Source of the DNA: Terriglobales bacterium
Lineage (GTDB): Bacteria; Acidobacteriota; Terriglobia; Terriglobales; Acidobacteriaceae
NCBI GenBank assembly: GCA_015655365.1
Contig: JAATFE010000085.1
Location: 1-6,299 of the forward strand
Reading direction: 5' to 3'
Length of the DNA stretch: 6,299 nt
The position numbers and the translations under genes were made by a program. Shown here piece by piece: positions 5,148 to 6,299 of this stretch. Position 1 is the first letter of the stretch, and every line of letters starts with the position of its first letter. The notes under the pieces were generated by a model that worked only from the letters and a program-made list of their open reading frames with translations, was not told the origin of the DNA and searched no databases.

Positions 5148-6299
5148 TCAGCGTCCCGGCGGATTCACAGCCGCCAGCGGCAACGGCGGCGGCGCAAGCA
5201 ATTCGAAAATCTGGATCGCGCCCCCGTTCAGCACCGCTACCCGCCGTCCACTGGGCGAAATCGCCACATTTCCTCCGGAATCGAGCACTGGACTGGCCGT
5301 CGCCGTCAGCGCCACATGCCCGTTGGCGGCATCGAAAACCTCTATAATCTGGCTCTTGACGTCCTCCCGTTCAAAGGGATGAGAGGCATCGATGGGGTGG
5401 TTGATCACCAGGCTTTCCCGGACCAGCCGCACTCCGGTCGCAGCCTTCGCCATCCGGGGCCAAACCTGCGTCGTCGACGCGGTGTTTTCCCACAGATGCA
5501 GGCCCTCGCCGTCCATCGCCACCAGCGTTCGGTCTCCCTCCCCATTGCAGGTGGAGGCCAGCACCTCGCGTGGCGCAATAAACTCAAGCGCCGGACGACA
5601 AGTCGTTTCCACTCTTCCAACCGTCGTGCTGCCCCCGGTGAATTGGTTCAGGTTCACCAGCCACTTGTTGTCCGCCACCCGCTGGCTGCCCAGGTACCCC
5701 TCGCTGTTGATTGGAAGAGGTACGATCGAGCCGACATGCGCCACCAACATCACTTGGCCCGTATCCCGGTGCAAAATCCTCAGCACCACATCCGTCTGCG
5801 CAGAGGGCTTTTGCCCATCCGCCGTCACGCTTGCGGCAGCCGTTGCCGGGCTTGCCACGTCGCCCGGCTTGGTCGCGGCGGCCACGGGCTCGCGAGAGTT
5901 GGCGACCAAAAACTTCTCCGCCGGATCGAGATCAATCGTCAGCAGCGGACCCGGAAAATGCAGAACCGGCTTCAGCGCCAGCGTGGCATCGCCCTGTTTC
6001 AGGGTGTCTCCGTCGCGCAACAGAAAATGGCCGTCCCGCAACATCCACAAGTAGCGCGATCGGTCGTGCAGCGTCCACACCGCCTCGGCCTGTACGGTGC
6101 CAGAAGAGATTCCCAACACCAGCGCCCGCACGTGGTGCTCATCGGAATCCTCTTCGCTGCCGGCCACGTGCTCCCGGTGGATCAGTCCCGGCACGCGAAA
6201 GGTAAACAGAAGGCGGTTTTCGTCCAGAAAATCCAGCGAAGCAAGGCTGTACTGCTGACCCAGGTAGATAGGGCCGGGAGCGGAAAATCCCAACGGCTC
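5148..6299 (-). CDS. Beta-propeller/WD40-like protein of unknown function, 5' end outside window
   Basis: I do not recognise a named family. I recall similar proteins with the FTFRVPGLI and LRDGHFLLRDGD stretches as hypothetical proteins of Acidobacteriota, often with a signal peptide. The frame is open to the right edge with no ATG inside the first part; the leftmost candidate, TTG at 6293, has no visible ribosome-binding site, so the true start is very likely beyond the window. Roughly 383 codons are visible. Numbering from TTG 6293, they show LASLDFLDENRLLFTFRVPG (18-37), DRSRYLWMLRDGHFLLRDGD (77-96), and LTIDLDPAEKFLVANSREP (118-136). An Ala/Thr-rich low-complexity linker (about 137-167) follows, then blade-like strands such as TLVAMDGEGLHLWEN (256-270) and NVAISPSGRRVAVLNGGAIQ (342-361). 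Two cysteines (232, 249) could form a disulphide if it is exported. The tail is proline-rich. The repeated pattern of short beta-strands and 'SPSGRRVAV' suggests a propeller; role unknown. Confidence 0.8.
   Translation of the reverse strand, partial: EPLGFSAPGPIYLGQQYSLASLDFLDENRLLFTFRVPGLIHREHVAGSEEDSDEHHVRALVLGISSGTVQAEAVWTLHDRSRYLWMLRDGHFLLRDGDTLKQGDATLALKPVLHFPGPLLTIDLDPAEKFLVANSREPVAAATKPGDVASPATAAASVTADGQKPSAQTDVVLRILHRDTGQVMLVAHVGSIVPLPINSEGYLGSQRVADNKWLVNLNQFTGGSTTVGRVETTCRPALEFIAPREVLASTCNGEGDRTLVAMDGEGLHLWENTASTTQVWPRMAKAATGVRLVRESLVINHPIDASHPFEREDVKSQIIEVFDAANGHVALTATASPVLDSGGNVAISPSGRRVAVLNGGAIQIFELLAPPPLPLAAVNPPGR

Noticed and set aside
5392..6205. Plus-strand frames opposite the propeller-like gene (220 and 164 codons)
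   Set aside because: Ser/Arg/Pro-rich shadow translations without motifs; the minus-strand frame is continuous and resembles real proteins.

Overview
The window looks like chromosomal DNA from a member of the Acidobacteriota, probably class Terriglobia. This is inferred from three things: the moderately high G+C, the style of the LacI-type C-terminal fragment and of the lineage-restricted beta-propeller-like protein, and a palindromic intergenic repeat whose accidental translation begins KGHDFSRAV, which I recall as common in these genomes. No database search could be run, so the taxonomy is a reasoned guess.

Layout, left to right. (1) Positions 1-1370, minus strand: the first 456 codons of tex, a conserved RNA-binding transcription accessory protein. 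Its C-terminal helix-hairpin-helix and S1 domains lie beyond the left edge. (2) About 1509-1772, plus strand: an orphan C-terminal fragment of a LacI/GalR-family regulator with no DNA-binding domain, containing a perfect 13-bp inverted repeat. (3) 1785-1804: a near-perfect 20-bp dyad between the end of this fragment and the end of the next gene. (4) 1806-2426, minus strand: a TetR/AcrR-family repressor. It is divergent from (5) a 14-TM DHA2 (EmrB/QacA-type) drug:H+ antiporter at 2493-4100, plus strand. The 66-bp gap carries a symmetric -10 element usable on both strands and a palindromic operator candidate that overlaps the transporter start codon. (6) 4101-4333: intergenic DNA with a REP-like cluster of short hairpins. 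(7) 4334-5098, minus strand: a complete PP2C-type Ser/Thr phosphatase. (8) 5148-6299, minus strand: a 5'-truncated, probably exported beta-propeller-like protein, 49 bp upstream of the phosphatase gene and in the same direction.

How they fit together: the TetR-MFS pair is a self-contained efflux module in which the repressor very likely controls both genes and is relieved by a substrate of the pump. The phosphatase and the propeller-like gene may be co-transcribed, but no functional link is visible. Tex is a housekeeping gene. I see no CRISPR array, tRNA, rRNA, transposase or defence cassette. The most noteworthy signals are the compact divergent promoter/operator, with an apparently leaderless or near-leaderless transporter mRNA, the truncated LacI relic with its hairpin, and the REP-like element.
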